Source: Pseudoxanthomonas sp. Root65
GTDB lineage: Bacteria; Pseudomonadota; Gammaproteobacteria; Xanthomonadales; Xanthomonadaceae
Assembly: GCF_001427635.1 (NCBI RefSeq)
Contig: NZ_LMHA01000003.1
Location: 186,001 to 250,000 of the forward strand
Length of the DNA stretch: 64,000 bases
Reading direction: 5' to 3'
The position numbers were made by a program, and so were the translations under genes. Shown here in pieces: positions 18,518-27,046 of the stretch. The notes under the pieces are model-generated. The model ran no database searches. It saw nothing but the letters and a program-made list of their open reading frames with translations, and had not been told where the DNA came from. The first letter of the stretch is position 1, and each line of letters starts with the position of its first letter.

Positions 18518-19162
18518 TCACTGCAATGGCCCGGGCGGCTCGCCTTCGCCGCCGGACTGCAGGGCGACCGGCAGGTGCCAGCCGTAGGTCACCGCCATCA
18601 TCCGCAGGCCGAAGCACAGCCCGGCGCCGACCAGAGCGCAGGGCAGCGCTGGCAACGACAGCCAGTGGCCCAGCGCCACCACCAGCGCACCGGCCAGCGC
18701 CGCGACCGCATACAGTTCGGCCCGCAGCACCAGCGGCACCTGCGCCAGCAGCAGATCGCGGGCGATCCCGCCGCCGATGCCGGTCAGCATGCCCATGCCG
18801 GCGGCCATCGGCGGCCAGATGCCGTATTCCAGTGCCTTCTGCGTGCCGGCCACGGCGAACAGCGCCAGCCCCATCGCATCGAACATGCGCACGGGGTGGT
18901 GCAGCTTCTCGATCAACGGGGCACGGAAGAACGTCACGATGCCGGCGGCCAGCGAGGTCACCGGATAGCGCCAGTCGCTGAGAGCGGCCGGCGGCGTCGC
19001 CCCGATCAGCAGGTCGCGGGTGATGCCGCCGGCGGTCGCGGCGATGAACGACAGCACCAGCACGCCGAAGATGTCCAGGCGGCGGCGCACGCCCAGCGTG
19101 GCGCCGCTGAGGGCGAACACGAAGGTGCCCACCAGGTCGAGGATGAGGACGAGGGTATCCAT
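18518..19162 (-). CDS. UPF0126/YicG-family membrane protein
   Basis: 214 residues from ATG 19162 (MDTLVLILDLVGTFVFALSG). There are seven hydrophobic helices arranged as two related halves; DLVGTFVFALSGA and ATAGGITRDLLIGATPP recur in spirit as AMGLALFAVAGTQKA and GIGGGIARDLLLAQVP. The internal duplication and the GGGxxRD motifs define the family, whose members have been linked to glycine uptake and share a TRIC-like fold. Start choice is by the first hydrophobic helix; upstream frame is repeat-like. Confidence 0.85.
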   Translation of the reverse strand: MDTLVLILDLVGTFVFALSGATLGVRRRLDIFGVLVLSFIAATAGGITRDLLIGATPPAALSDWRYPVTSLAAGIVTFFRAPLIEKLHHPVRMFDAMGLALFAVAGTQKALEYGIWPPMAAGMGMLTGIGGGIARDLLLAQVPLVLRAELYAVAALAGALVVALGHWLSLPALPCALVGAGLCFGLRMMAVTYGWHLPVALQSGGEGEPPGPLQ

Positions 19163-19208
19163 GCCGGCATTGTGCCGCCGGCATGGCGGGCCTGCGAGGG
19201 CTGGGCGA

Positions 19209-19655
19209 TCAGGGCAGGATGGGCTGCATGCCCACGCCCAGGCGGTTCCAGGCATTGATCGTGGCCACGGCCATGGTCAGTTCGGCAATGCCGGCCTCGT
19301 CGAAGTGGTCTTTCAGTGCCTCGTAGGTGGCATCGGCCGGTGCGCCCGCCGGCAAGGTGGTCAGCTGTTCGGCCCAGGCCAGCGCAACGCCTTCGCGGGC
19401 ATCGAAAAATCGGCTGTCGCGCCAGCCGGCCAGCGTATCCAGCTTGCGCGGCTCCACCCCGGCCTTGCGCAACGCGCCGCCGTGCATGTCCATGCAGTAG
19501 GCGCAGCCGTTGATCTGCGAGACGCGCAGGAAGATCAGCTCGAGGAACTCCTTGCCCAGTGCACCGTTGTGTAGGGCGGTGCTGGTGGCATACAGGCCGC
19601 GGAAGGCTTCAGGGACGTGCTTCGGATAGTCGACGCGATGGAACTTCATGCTCAT
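19209..19655 (-). CDS. Carboxymuconolactone decarboxylase/AhpD-family protein
   Basis: 148 residues from ATG 19655 with the AhpD-like redox motif: C51 and C54 with H58 in GCAYCMDMH. Family members are often alkylhydroperoxidase-like disulfide reductases. The ECF41 sigma gene ends 37 bp upstream on the same strand. Genes of this family are a standard partner and target of ECF41 sigma factors, so it is probably the effector of this small regulon. No signal peptide. Confidence 0.9.
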   Translation of the reverse strand: MSMKFHRVDYPKHVPEAFRGLYATSTALHNGALGKEFLELIFLRVSQINGCAYCMDMHGGALRKAGVEPRKLDTLAGWRDSRFFDAREGVALAWAEQLTTLPAGAPADATYEALKDHFDEAGIAELTMAVATINAWNRLGVGMQPILP

Positions 19656-19692
19656 GGCAGTGCCTCAATGGCGACCACGATGGCCACCTTCA

Positions 19693-20580
19693 CTACCAGG
19701 ACGCACCACCGTCCTTCGCCGTGACAGCCGTACCCAACTTGTCGGGGTTGGCGACGGTGAACAGCTCGCTGATGCGCTCGCCATCGCTCACCGCCACCAT
19801 CACCGCCACCAGCACGCCGTCGCGGTAACGCAGGATCGCCGGCTCGCCATTGACCGCGCCCATGCGCCACGCAATGGCGGGGTCATGCCGGCGGTAGGCG
19901 GCCCAGAACAGGCGGGCGATGCGCACCGCACCCAGCAGCGGTCGCGTCACCGCCAGCGCCTTGCCGCCGCCATCGGACACCAGTCGCGCGTCTTCGCTCA
20001 GCAGGGCCGTGATCGCCGGCTGGTCGCCGCGCTGCGCCGCACGCATGAAGCGCTCGAGCAGCTGGCGATGGTGTTCCGGCGCCACCTCGAAGCGCGGGCG
20101 GCCCGCCTGCACGCGTTCGCGGGCGCGATGCACCATCTGCCGGCAGTTCGCTTCGCTCTGTCCCAGCAGCGGGGCGATCTGTGCGTAGTCGTAGTCGAAG
20201 GCTTCCTTCAGCAGGAAGGCCGCGCGCTCTTCCGGGCCCAGTCGCTCCAGCACGGCAAGGAAAGCCAGCGACACCTGCTCGGCGACTTCTGCGGACCGTT
20301 CCGGCGTGGGGGATTCGTCGATCTCCGACGGCGCCGGCAGCCATGGGCCGGTGTAGTGCTCGCGCTGCACGCGGGCGGCACGCAGGCGGTCGATGCCCAG
20401 GCGCGTGACGGCGGTGACCAGCCAGGCTTCCGGGTCGCGGATGCCGGTCGTGTCGGCCTGCTGCCAGCGCAGCCAGGTGTCCTGCACCACGTCTTCGGCG
20501 TCGCTGCGGCTGCCGAGCAGCCGGTAGGACAGTCCGAACAGGCGGCCACGATGGGTCTCGAAGGTGGTTTCGGCGTTCAT
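19693..20580 (-). CDS. ECF41-type RNA polymerase sigma factor with C-terminal SnoaL-like domain
   Basis: 295 residues from ATG 20580. Sigma-2 (DAEDVVQDTWLRW) and sigma-4 regions fill about residues 1-165, and an NTF2/SnoaL-like extension the rest. The three ECF41 markers are present: WLPAP at 80-84 in the linker, DGGGK at 203-207 and NPDKL at 278-282. In this group the fused domain replaces a separate anti-sigma factor and controls activity. The downstream carboxymuconolactone decarboxylase-like gene is the typical target, and an ECF41-like promoter lies just upstream, suggesting autoregulation. Confidence 0.93.
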   Translation of the reverse strand: MNAETTFETHRGRLFGLSYRLLGSRSDAEDVVQDTWLRWQQADTTGIRDPEAWLVTAVTRLGIDRLRAARVQREHYTGPWLPAPSEIDESPTPERSAEVAEQVSLAFLAVLERLGPEERAAFLLKEAFDYDYAQIAPLLGQSEANCRQMVHRARERVQAGRPRFEVAPEHHRQLLERFMRAAQRGDQPAITALLSEDARLVSDGGGKALAVTRPLLGAVRIARLFWAAYRRHDPAIAWRMGAVNGEPAILRYRDGVLVAVMVAVSDGERISELFTVANPDKLGTAVTAKDGGASW

Positions 20581-20589
20581 GCGACCAAA

Positions 20590-20616
20590 GACGGGGCAGG
20601 GTGACGTGGCGTGACA
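20590..20616 (-). promoter_or_regulatory. Candidate ECF41-dependent promoter
   Basis: On the minus strand TGTCACG (20616-20610) and CGTC (20593-20590) are separated by exactly 16 bases, matching the remembered ECF41 consensus TGTCACA-N16-CGTC except for the last base of the -35. The -10 lies 9 bases before the sigma-factor ATG at 20580, so the transcript would have almost no leader. It would drive the sigma gene and the decarboxylase-like gene together. Confidence 0.65.
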
Positions 20617-20693
20617 GCCGGGCGAGGGGCCACTTTGGCCTAAAATGGCGGCTTCCGCCCGCGACCCCACCGGCAGCCCCGGCTTTTCGTCCC

Positions 20694-22211
20694 ATGACCT
20701 CGATCAAGCAGGAAGACCTCATCCAGTCCATCGCCGATGGCCTGCAGTACATCAGCTACTACCATCCCGTCGATTACATCAAGAGCCTCGCCGCCGCCTA
20801 CGAGCGCGAGGAGTCCCCGGCGGCGAAGGACGCCATCGCCCAGATCCTGATCAATTCGCGCATGTGCGCCGAGGGCCATCGCCCGATCTGCCAGGACACC
20901 GGCATCGTCACCGTTTTCCTCGAGATCGGCATGGACGTGCGCTGGGATGACGCCACGATGGGCGTGGAGGACATGGTCCACGAAGGCGTGCGCCGTGCCT
21001 ACAACCACCCGGACAACAAGCTGCGCGCCAGCGTGCTGGCCGATCCTGCCGGCAAGCGCACCAACACGAAGGACAACACGCCGGGCGTGGTCAACGTCAA
21101 GGTCGTCCCGGGCAACACGGTCGAGGTGATCGTCGCCGCGAAGGGCGGCGGCTCCGAGGCGAAGTCGAAGTTCGCCATGCTCAACCCCTCCGATTCCATC
21201 GTCGACTGGGTGCTGAAGACCGTGCCGACCATGGGCGCCGGCTGGTGCCCGCCGGGCATGCTCGGCATCGGCATCGGCGGCACCGCCGAGAAGGCGATGC
21301 TGCTGGCCAAGGAATCGCTGATGGAGCCGATCGACATCACCGAGCTGCAGGCCCGCGGCGCCAGCAACCGTGCCGAAGAACTGCGGCTGGAACTGTACGA
21401 GAAGGTCAACGCGCTCGGCATCGGCGCGCAGGGGCTGGGCGGCCTGACCACCGTGCTCGACATCAAGGTCAGGGATTACCCGACCCACGCGGCCAACCTG
21501 CCCGTGGCGATGATCCCGAACTGCGCCGCCACCCGCCATGCGCACTTCACCCTCGACGGCAGCGGCCCGGTGATGCTGGATCCGCCGTCGCTGGAAGACT
21601 GGCCGGAACTGACCTACGACGCCTCCAAGGGCCGTCGCGTCGATCTCGACACGCTGACCCGCGAGGACGTGGCCAGCTGGAAGCCCGGCGAAGTACTGCT
21701 GCTCAACGGCAAGCTGCTGACCGGCCGCGATGCCGCGCACAAGCGCATGGTCGACATGCTCAACAAGGGCGAGCCGCTGCCAGTCGATCTGAAAGGCCGC
21801 TTCATCTACTACGTCGGCCCGGTCGATCCGGTGCGCGACGAAGTCGTCGGCCCCGCCGGCCCGACCACCGCCACGCGCATGGACAAGTTCACCGAGCAGG
21901 TGCTGGCGCAGACCGGCCTGCTGGGCATGGTCGGCAAGGCTGAGCGCGGCCCGGCCGCCATCGAGGCGATCCGCAAGCACCAGTCGGCCTACCTGATGGC
22001 GGTCGGTGGCGCGGCGTACCTGGTGTCGAAGGCGATCAAGGCGGCGAAGGTCGTCGGTTTCGCCGACCTGGGCATGGAAGCCATCTACGAGTTCACCGTG
22101 CAGGACATGCCGGTGACAGTAGCCGTCGATTCGCAGGGCACCTCGGTGCACAACACCGGTCCGAAGGAGTGGCAGGCGCGGATCGGGAAGATCCCGGTGG
22201 TGGTGGCGTAA
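20694..22211 (+). CDS. fumA: Class I fumarate hydratase (iron-sulfur, FumA/B type)
   Basis: 505 residues, the two-domain single-chain class I enzyme. The three cluster-binding Cys are recognisable in RPICQDTG, GAGWCPPGM and MIPNCAATRH. The C-terminal beta domain has GRDAAHKRM and GPTTATRMDKF. It interconverts fumarate and malate in the TCA cycle with a [4Fe-4S] cluster, making it oxygen-sensitive. It is divergent from the ECF41 sigma gene. A TAAAAT box at 20641-20646 could be its -10. Confidence 0.95.
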   Translation: MTSIKQEDLIQSIADGLQYISYYHPVDYIKSLAAAYEREESPAAKDAIAQILINSRMCAEGHRPICQDTGIVTVFLEIGMDVRWDDATMGVEDMVHEGVRRAYNHPDNKLRASVLADPAGKRTNTKDNTPGVVNVKVVPGNTVEVIVAAKGGGSEAKSKFAMLNPSDSIVDWVLKTVPTMGAGWCPPGMLGIGIGGTAEKAMLLAKESLMEPIDITELQARGASNRAEELRLELYEKVNALGIGAQGLGGLTTVLDIKVRDYPTHAANLPVAMIPNCAATRHAHFTLDGSGPVMLDPPSLEDWPELTYDASKGRRVDLDTLTREDVASWKPGEVLLLNGKLLTGRDAAHKRMVDMLNKGEPLPVDLKGRFIYYVGPVDPVRDEVVGPAGPTTATRMDKFTEQVLAQTGLLGMVGKAERGPAAIEAIRKHQSAYLMAVGGAAYLVSKAIKAAKVVGFADLGMEAIYEFTVQDMPVTVAVDSQGTSVHNTGPKEWQARIGKIPVVVA

Positions 22212-22449
22212 CGCTGTTCCCTTCTCCCTGCGGGAGAAGGTGCCCGTAGGGCGGATGAGGGTGTGCCACGCCGGCGTTCCCGAGCCGGGGTTAAGAACGA
22301 GCCACAGCGAGCAGATTGAGTTGAACAGCCGATAGTTCGCCGTCACGACGCGCTGCGGCTCGTTCCTGGAGGTCGGGTTCGATACGCTACGGTGGCGCCC
22401 CCAACCCCTCTCCCGCAGGGAGAGGGGCTTTGACTCCAGGAGCCACTGC
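22212..22449. repeat. Repeat-rich gap between fumarase and GST genes
   Basis: No gene. A 'cccttctccctgcgggagaagg' dyad directly follows the fumarase stop (22219-22240) and probably serves as its terminator. A 'cccaacccctctcccgcagggagaggggct' copy lies at 22400-22429. Between them is an imperfect inverted repeat, 'gaacgagccacagcg' at about 22297-22311 versus 'cgctgcggctcgttc' at about 22350-22365. Confidence 0.6.
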
Positions 22450-23085
22450 ATGTCGACAACGCTCTACTACTCCCGCAGCACCGCCAGCCTGGTCGTCCAC
22501 TGGCTGCTCATCGAGCTGGGCATCCCCCATGAGCTGCACGAGCTGGACTTCGACAAGCGCGACCAGAAATCCGACGACTACCTGAAACTCAATCCCGCCG
22601 GCGTGGTGCCCACGCTGATGATGGACGGGCAGGTGATCACCGAAACCGCCGCGATCCTGATGCATCTGGCCGATACGCATCCGCGCGCGGAACTGGCACC
22701 GGCCGTGGCCACCACCCAGCGCGCCCAGTACTACCGCTGGATGCTGTTCTGCGCCAACACGCTGATGCCGGCGTACCGCGCCTGGTTCTATTCGGACGAG
22801 ATCGCCGGCGAGCCCAACGTTCAAGCCACACGGGAGCATGCCCGGGCGAAGCTGGAGAAGGCGTGGGGCCAGGTCGCCGACCATCTGGAGGCGCACGGCC
22901 CCTACCTGCTGGGCGCGCAGCGCAGTGCCGCGGACTTCCTGCTGACCATGCTGATGCGCTGGTCGCGCAACATGCCGAAGCCGACCGATACCTGGCCGGC
23001 GCTGCACGCCCATGCCCAGCGCATGAAGGCGCTGCCGAGCTTCAGGGAAGTCTATGCCCGCGAGGGGCTGACGGACTGGACTTGA
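22450..23085 (+). CDS. Glutathione S-transferase family protein
   Basis: 211 residues: an N-terminal thioredoxin-fold domain (LYYSRSTASLVVHWLL, cis-Pro in GVVPTLMMDG, then the glutathione-binding ITETAAILMHLAD) and an all-helical C-terminal domain with N-capping SAADFLLTMLM. The Ser in YYSRSTASL is the likely catalytic position. Cytoplasmic; the substrate is not known. It is a single gene between two repeat-containing gaps. Confidence 0.9.
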   Translation: MSTTLYYSRSTASLVVHWLLIELGIPHELHELDFDKRDQKSDDYLKLNPAGVVPTLMMDGQVITETAAILMHLADTHPRAELAPAVATTQRAQYYRWMLFCANTLMPAYRAWFYSDEIAGEPNVQATREHARAKLEKAWGQVADHLEAHGPYLLGAQRSAADFLLTMLMRWSRNMPKPTDTWPALHAHAQRMKALPSFREVYAREGLTDWT

Positions 23086-23099
23086 CCGGGGTGTGTCTT

Positions 23100-23181
23100 G
23101 TGGGAGCGACGTAAGTCGCGAAGTCCCGAGATTGAATCCACGCGCGCCGATGGAAAAGCTCGCGACTTACGTCGCTCCCAC
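23100..23181. repeat. REP-type hairpin, second copy
   Basis: The arms GTGGGAGCGACGTAAGTCGCGA (23100-23121) and its perfect reverse complement (23160-23181) flank 38 bases. It is the same family as the 16384-16450 element but with a longer loop of different sequence. It lies between the ends of two convergent genes (GST and the hydroxylase), a typical REP position. Confidence 0.8.
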
Positions 23182-23199
23182 ATCGGTCAACGCACTCGC

Positions 23200-24309
23200 T
23201 CAGTCCACGTATTCGTCGAACTTCCGGCCACCCTGGAACGGCATCAGGTGCTGGCGCACGATGCCGCGCGGCACGGTCTCCAGCTTCATCACGCCGTATT
23301 CCTCCGGCCAGTCTTCCTGCTTCGGCGGCAGCTTGAACGTGCCCATCAGCATGTCCACCAGCGGCAGGTGGATGGCGTAGTTCACGTCCAGGTAGTCCTT
23401 GTGGCGTGCGTGGTGCCAGTGGTGGTAGCGTGGCAGCACCAGCAGGTACTCCAGCCAGCCGAAGCGGATGCCCAGATTGGCGTGCGCCAGCACGGCCTGC
23501 AGGCCGACCAGGATCACGTACGCGTTCACCGCCGGCGTCGAGAAGCCCAGCACCAGCAGCGGCAGCAGCACCGCGCTGCGGGTCAGCACGATCTCCACGA
23601 TATGGATGCGCGAGCCGGCCAGCCAGTCCATCTCGCGGCTGGAGTGGTGCACGGCATGGAAGCGCCAGAGCCACGGAATGTTGTGGTACGCGCGGTGCAG
23701 CAGTGCCTGCGCCAGGTCGGCCACGAACACCGCGATCAGGAACTGCGCCCACACCGGCAGCGACTGGATCGCATTCTTCAACGCGGGGAACGCCGCCAGC
23801 CCTGCGATGGTCGAGGTCGATGCGGTCACCAGGATCAGGATGAACTGCACCAGCATGTGGCTCATGAAGAAGTAGCTGACGTCGGTGCGCCAGCCGGGCC
23901 GCAGCGGCGAGATGCGGCGCTTGCCCAGGTAGTGTTCCAGCGGCACGAACACCAGCGCCGAGAAGAACAGCGAGATGACGAACCAGTCCAGCCCGAGCGA
24001 GTACGGCGTCTTGCCGATCGCGTCGAACTGCACGTTGGTGCCGCCGAACAACACGGCCAGCGTGGCACTGCCTACGCCGACCAGCGCGATGCGCTTGTTG
24101 CGGTCGCGCAGGATCGCCCAGGTACCCATCGCGAACGCGGCGGCCAGTCCGACCAGCAGCAGGTGGCGGGCGAACTGCTCGTTGTAGGCCGCGCGGAACT
24201 CCTTGCTGGTGAGCAGTTCCGGGAAATGGAAGCAGGCCACGGCCATCAGGCTCAGCAGCCCGAGCAGGGCGGATGAGTACGCGAAGAACGAGCGGCGCTG
24301 GCGTGACAT
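23200..24309 (-). CDS. Membrane fatty acid hydroxylase/sterol desaturase family protein
   Basis: 369 residues from ATG 24309. Several membrane helices surround three diiron-binding His clusters: HRAYH, HAVHHS and HHWHH, in the order and spacing of the FA_hydroxylase family (PF04116). It probably hydroxylates or desaturates a lipid at the cytoplasmic face of the inner membrane. The substrate (fatty acid, carotenoid or hopanoid-type) cannot be told. An upstream in-frame extension to 24399 overlaps arsC and is rejected. Confidence 0.88.
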   Translation of the reverse strand: MSRQRRSFFAYSSALLGLLSLMAVACFHFPELLTSKEFRAAYNEQFARHLLLVGLAAAFAMGTWAILRDRNKRIALVGVGSATLAVLFGGTNVQFDAIGKTPYSLGLDWFVISLFFSALVFVPLEHYLGKRRISPLRPGWRTDVSYFFMSHMLVQFILILVTASTSTIAGLAAFPALKNAIQSLPVWAQFLIAVFVADLAQALLHRAYHNIPWLWRFHAVHHSSREMDWLAGSRIHIVEIVLTRSAVLLPLLVLGFSTPAVNAYVILVGLQAVLAHANLGIRFGWLEYLLVLPRYHHWHHARHKDYLDVNYAIHLPLVDMLMGTFKLPPKQEDWPEEYGVMKLETVPRGIVRQHLMPFQGGRKFDEYVD

Positions 24310-24355
24310 GGTGCTTCCCTGGCAGGCGATGGGGATTCCTGCGCGGGATATTACG

Positions 24356-24775
24356 TCAGCGGATGCGGTTTCCGGCCGCATCGATGACCGCTTCGCCATC
24401 TTCCTTGTTGAAGGCTCCGCGTTGCGGCTGCGGCAGGATGTCCAGGACAGCTTCGGAAGGACGGCACAGTTTCGTGCCCAGGGCGGTCACCACGATCGGC
24501 CGGTTGATCAGCACCGGATGCGCCAGCATCGCGTCGACCAGTGCGTCGTCACCAGCATCGGCCAGGCGGAGTTCGGCGTAGAGGGGTTCCTTCGCCCGGA
24601 CGACATCGCGCACGGGCACCTGCATGGCATCGATCAGCGACCGCAACGTGGCGCGGTCCGGCGGCCACTGCAGATACTCGATCACCTGCGGCTCGATACC
24701 GGCGTTGCGGATCAGTCCCAGCGTATTTCGCGAGGTGCCGCAGGCGGGGTTGTGGTAGATCGTCACCTCGTCCAT
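24356..24775 (-). CDS. arsC: ArsC-family arsenate reductase (glutaredoxin-dependent type)
   Basis: 139 residues. The active-site Cys is C12 in HNPACGTSRN, and the conserved Arg lies in LINRPIVVT, as in plasmid R773-type ArsC, which reduces arsenate to arsenite with glutathione and glutaredoxin. There is no arsB, acr3 or arsR in the window, so it is an orphan copy. ATG 24775 touches the pldA stop, so it is probably translated from the pldA transcript. Confidence 0.92.
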   Translation of the reverse strand: MDEVTIYHNPACGTSRNTLGLIRNAGIEPQVIEYLQWPPDRATLRSLIDAMQVPVRDVVRAKEPLYAELRLADAGDDALVDAMLAHPVLINRPIVVTALGTKLCRPSEAVLDILPQPQRGAFNKEDGEAVIDAAGNRIR

Positions 24776-25962
24776 TAGTACCAGTCCAGCAGCGAGATAC
24801 CCAAGCCGACGTAGGTAGCCTTGTGGTTGTAGTCGATCAGGCTCTCGCCGTAGCCATGGAATACCTGCACATGGCCGCGGAACGCGCGGTTGATCGGGAA
24901 GCCGTAGTCCAGTTGCAGCGCGCCATGCGATTCATCGCCGCCCCGCAGCGAATGCCGGCCGAGCACGGTGAAGATGTGGCCGTCGCGCGCGTAGGTCAGC
25001 ATCGCGTCGCCGCGGCCGATGTAGTTCTCGATATCGGGGTTGTCGTCGTCGTTGCCGTCCGGCACGCGGTACCAGGGGCGCACCACGAAGGCCCAGTTGT
25101 CGCGGTCCAGGCCGATGGTGGCGATGACGCGGTTCCAGCTGCGCGACAGCGGGTCGCTGCGGCCGTTGGACTGGTGGTTGATGCCGATGCCGGCCATCCG
25201 TCCCTTCCAGCCGGCGATGCTGTAGTTGTTGCGGAACACCAGCATCACTTCCGGTTCGTAGTTGGTCTCGCGGAACGGACGCGATTCCTCGCCGTTGTAG
25301 ACCTGCCAGCGCGAGCTCTGGGTGTAGGCGCCCCAGATGTCGCCGTTGTCGCCGAACACGTTCTCCGCGAACTTGGTCTTGAAGCTCAGCTGGAACTTGG
25401 CTTCGATGTCCTGCAGTTCCTGCGCTTCGGTGACCGTATTGTCCGGATTGGGAGACGAGGGGGTCTCGTTGACCTGGCTGGTCCAGAACGCCGGCAACAG
25501 GTACATCGGCTTGTACGCACGCAACTGGAACACGCCCAGCTTGGAGTCCTTGGCCAGCTCCCAGCGGCTGTCGAGCAGCGAACCGCGGCCGGCGTTGGCG
25601 ATCAGGTCGGCCTCGGCCGCGTCATCGACACGGAACCAGACCCCCATGCGTCGGCGCGCACGTTCGCTCAACGGCAGGTCGGCCGCCTTGGCCGCTTCGG
25701 CTTCGGCGCGGGCGTCGGCGCGCGCCTTGGCCCGGGCTTCGGCTTCGGCCTCCTTCGCCGCCAGTGCCTCCTGGTCGGCACGACGGGTGTCGGCGGCCGT
25801 TCGCCCCAGCGCGCTGTCGTAGCAGGCCAGGCGCGCGGCATCGTTTTCCAGCAGCAAGCAGGCTTCGGCCGATGCCGCAGCGGGCGGGCTTTCCTGCGCC
25901 TGGCTGGCGAAGGAAACAGTGACGCCGATGACCAGCGGCAGCAGTCGGGTGCGTTGCATCAT
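24775..25962 (-). CDS. pldA: Outer-membrane phospholipase A (PldA/OMPLA)
   Basis: 395 residues, about 100 longer than E. coli PldA. After the signal peptide (ending SQAQ) comes an extension with LENDAARLACYDSALG and an Ala/Glu/Arg-rich predicted coiled coil (about residues 60-95), then the 12-strand barrel. The catalytic signature GINHQSNGRS gives H263 and S265, and N277 lies 12 residues further, exactly the H142-S144-N156 spacing of OMPLA. It hydrolyses phospholipids in the outer leaflet when activated as a calcium-dependent dimer. The extension is an unusual periplasmic addition. Confidence 0.93.
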   Translation of the reverse strand: MMQRTRLLPLVIGVTVSFASQAQESPPAAASAEACLLLENDAARLACYDSALGRTAADTRRADQEALAAKEAEAEARAKARADARAEAEAAKAADLPLSERARRRMGVWFRVDDAAEADLIANAGRGSLLDSRWELAKDSKLGVFQLRAYKPMYLLPAFWTSQVNETPSSPNPDNTVTEAQELQDIEAKFQLSFKTKFAENVFGDNGDIWGAYTQSSRWQVYNGEESRPFRETNYEPEVMLVFRNNYSIAGWKGRMAGIGINHQSNGRSDPLSRSWNRVIATIGLDRDNWAFVVRPWYRVPDGNDDDNPDIENYIGRGDAMLTYARDGHIFTVLGRHSLRGGDESHGALQLDYGFPINRAFRGHVQVFHGYGESLIDYNHKATYVGLGISLLDWY

Positions 25963-26029
25963 GCGGGGACTCGGTCGGGGGAGGGCGACATTCTGCCAGT
26001 CGGGCGGGACGGCGCGCGTGCAGGCACGC

Positions 26030-26515
26030 TCAGAAGATCCAGGCGAACACGAACAGGCCGACCATCGCGAAGGTCAGGCCCAGCTTCAGCACCACGCCCA
26101 GCACGATGCCCAGCCAGGTACCCAGGCCCACCTTGGTCGCCTGCCGCAGTTCACGCCCGTGCCACAGCTCGCCGAGCAGCGCACCGACGAAGGGGCCCGC
26201 CAGCAGGCCGATCGGCATGAAGAACAGGCCGGCGAACGTACCGATCACCGTGCCCCACAGCGCCTTGCGGCTGGCGCCGACGCGCTGCGCCCCGATGGCC
26301 GTGGAAAAGATGTCCGCGGCGAACGACAGCGCGGTCAGCAGGCCCAGCACCACCAACGTCACCCAGCCGATCTGCTGGAAGTCGCCGGCCCAGGCGGCCA
26401 GCAGCATGCCCGCGAACACCAGCGGCAGGCCGGGCAGGGCCGGCAGCACCACCCCGGCGATGCCCACCAGGATCAACACCACCGCCAGGGCGTAATAGAG
26501 CATCTGGATGTCCAA
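26030..26515 (-). CDS. DUF456 membrane protein
   Basis: 161 residues with Gly/Leu-rich transmembrane helices and the family-like segments GIAGVVLPALPGLPLVFAGM and FFMPIGLLAGPFVGALLGEL. It is an inner-membrane protein of unknown function. It stands alone between pldA and the cold-shock gene, with which it diverges. Confidence 0.88.
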   Translation of the reverse strand: MDIQMLYYALAVVLILVGIAGVVLPALPGLPLVFAGMLLAAWAGDFQQIGWVTLVVLGLLTALSFAADIFSTAIGAQRVGASRKALWGTVIGTFAGLFFMPIGLLAGPFVGALLGELWHGRELRQATKVGLGTWLGIVLGVVLKLGLTFAMVGLFVFAWIF

Positions 26516-26551
26516 TCAAATCTCCTAGGGAATCAAGGGGTTGCCGGGGGC

Positions 26552-26744
26552 TTGACTTTTCCGTTCAAGCGTTTGCATTTTGCAAAATGCCGGGTTACTG
26601 TGCGGCCGCTGCCGTTGCCAAGGTCACCGTGAATCGTGGCCTGATGGGGTAGATCCATGATCCGCTGCATCCTTGTACCTCGCTTCCTCCTTGCAACCAG
26701 CCGCCCAGCAGGCGTATCCACCACCCGTTTCAAGGAGCAAGTAG
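26552..26744 (+). promoter_or_regulatory. Putative promoter and long 5' leader of the cold-shock gene
   Basis: A TTGACT box at 26552-26557 is followed about 17-18 bases later by an AT-rich stretch (GCATTTT near 26575-26581) inside a TTTGCATTTTGCAAAATGC dyad. If this is the promoter, the mRNA leader is about 150 bases, as is usual for cspA-type genes with thermosensing leaders. An AAGGAG site lies about seven bases before the ATG. The -10 is weak, so the exact start is a guess. Confidence 0.4.
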
Positions 26745-26954
26745 ATGTCTGATCGTGAAACCGGAACCGTCAAATGGTTCAACGATGCCAAGGGCTTCGG
26801 CTTCATCAGCCGCGAGAATGGTGAAGACGTGTTCGTGCATTTCCGCGCCATCCAGACCCAGGGCTTCAAGAGCCTGAAGGAAGGCCAGAAGGTCAGCTTC
26901 ACCGTCGTGCAGGGCCAGAAGGGCCTGCAGGCCGATGCGGTGCAGCCGGTCTGA
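26745..26954 (+). CDS. CspA-family cold-shock protein
   Basis: 69 residues, a single cold-shock OB-fold domain. The RNA-binding motifs [12 protein letters not shown] (RNP1) and DVFVHF (RNP2) are intact. It binds single-stranded RNA/DNA as an RNA chaperone in the cytoplasm. The preceding long leader suggests post-transcriptional control. A strong terminator follows at 26995-27022. Confidence 0.97.
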   Translation: MSDRETGTVKWFNDAKGFGFISRENGEDVFVHFRAIQTQGFKSLKEGQKVSFTVVQGQKGLQADAVQPV

Positions 26955-26994
26955 GTCTAAATCGCCGAACCGCGCCCCGGCGCGTGCTCCCATG

Positions 26995-27022
26995 AAAAAG
27001 CCCGGCTGACGCCGGGCTTTTT
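26995..27022. terminator. Bidirectional Rho-independent terminator
   Basis: A perfect 12-bp stem (AAAAAGCCCGGC / GCCGGGCTTTTT) with a TGAC loop has A-tracts on one side and T-tracts on the other. It lies between the convergent cold-shock gene (ends 26954) and lipoprotein gene (ends 27047), so it can end both transcripts. Confidence 0.92.
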
Positions 27023-27046
27023 CTTTGCGCTGGGAAATGGATGCAA

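Noticed and set aside
20640..22451. 603-residue open frame on the minus strand
   Set aside because: Antisense to fumarase, whose Cys motifs and length are intact.
23200..24399. Start of the hydroxylase gene at 24399
   Set aside because: The extra 30 residues are antisense-like overlap with arsC; ATG 24309 begins a normal N-terminus before the first helix.
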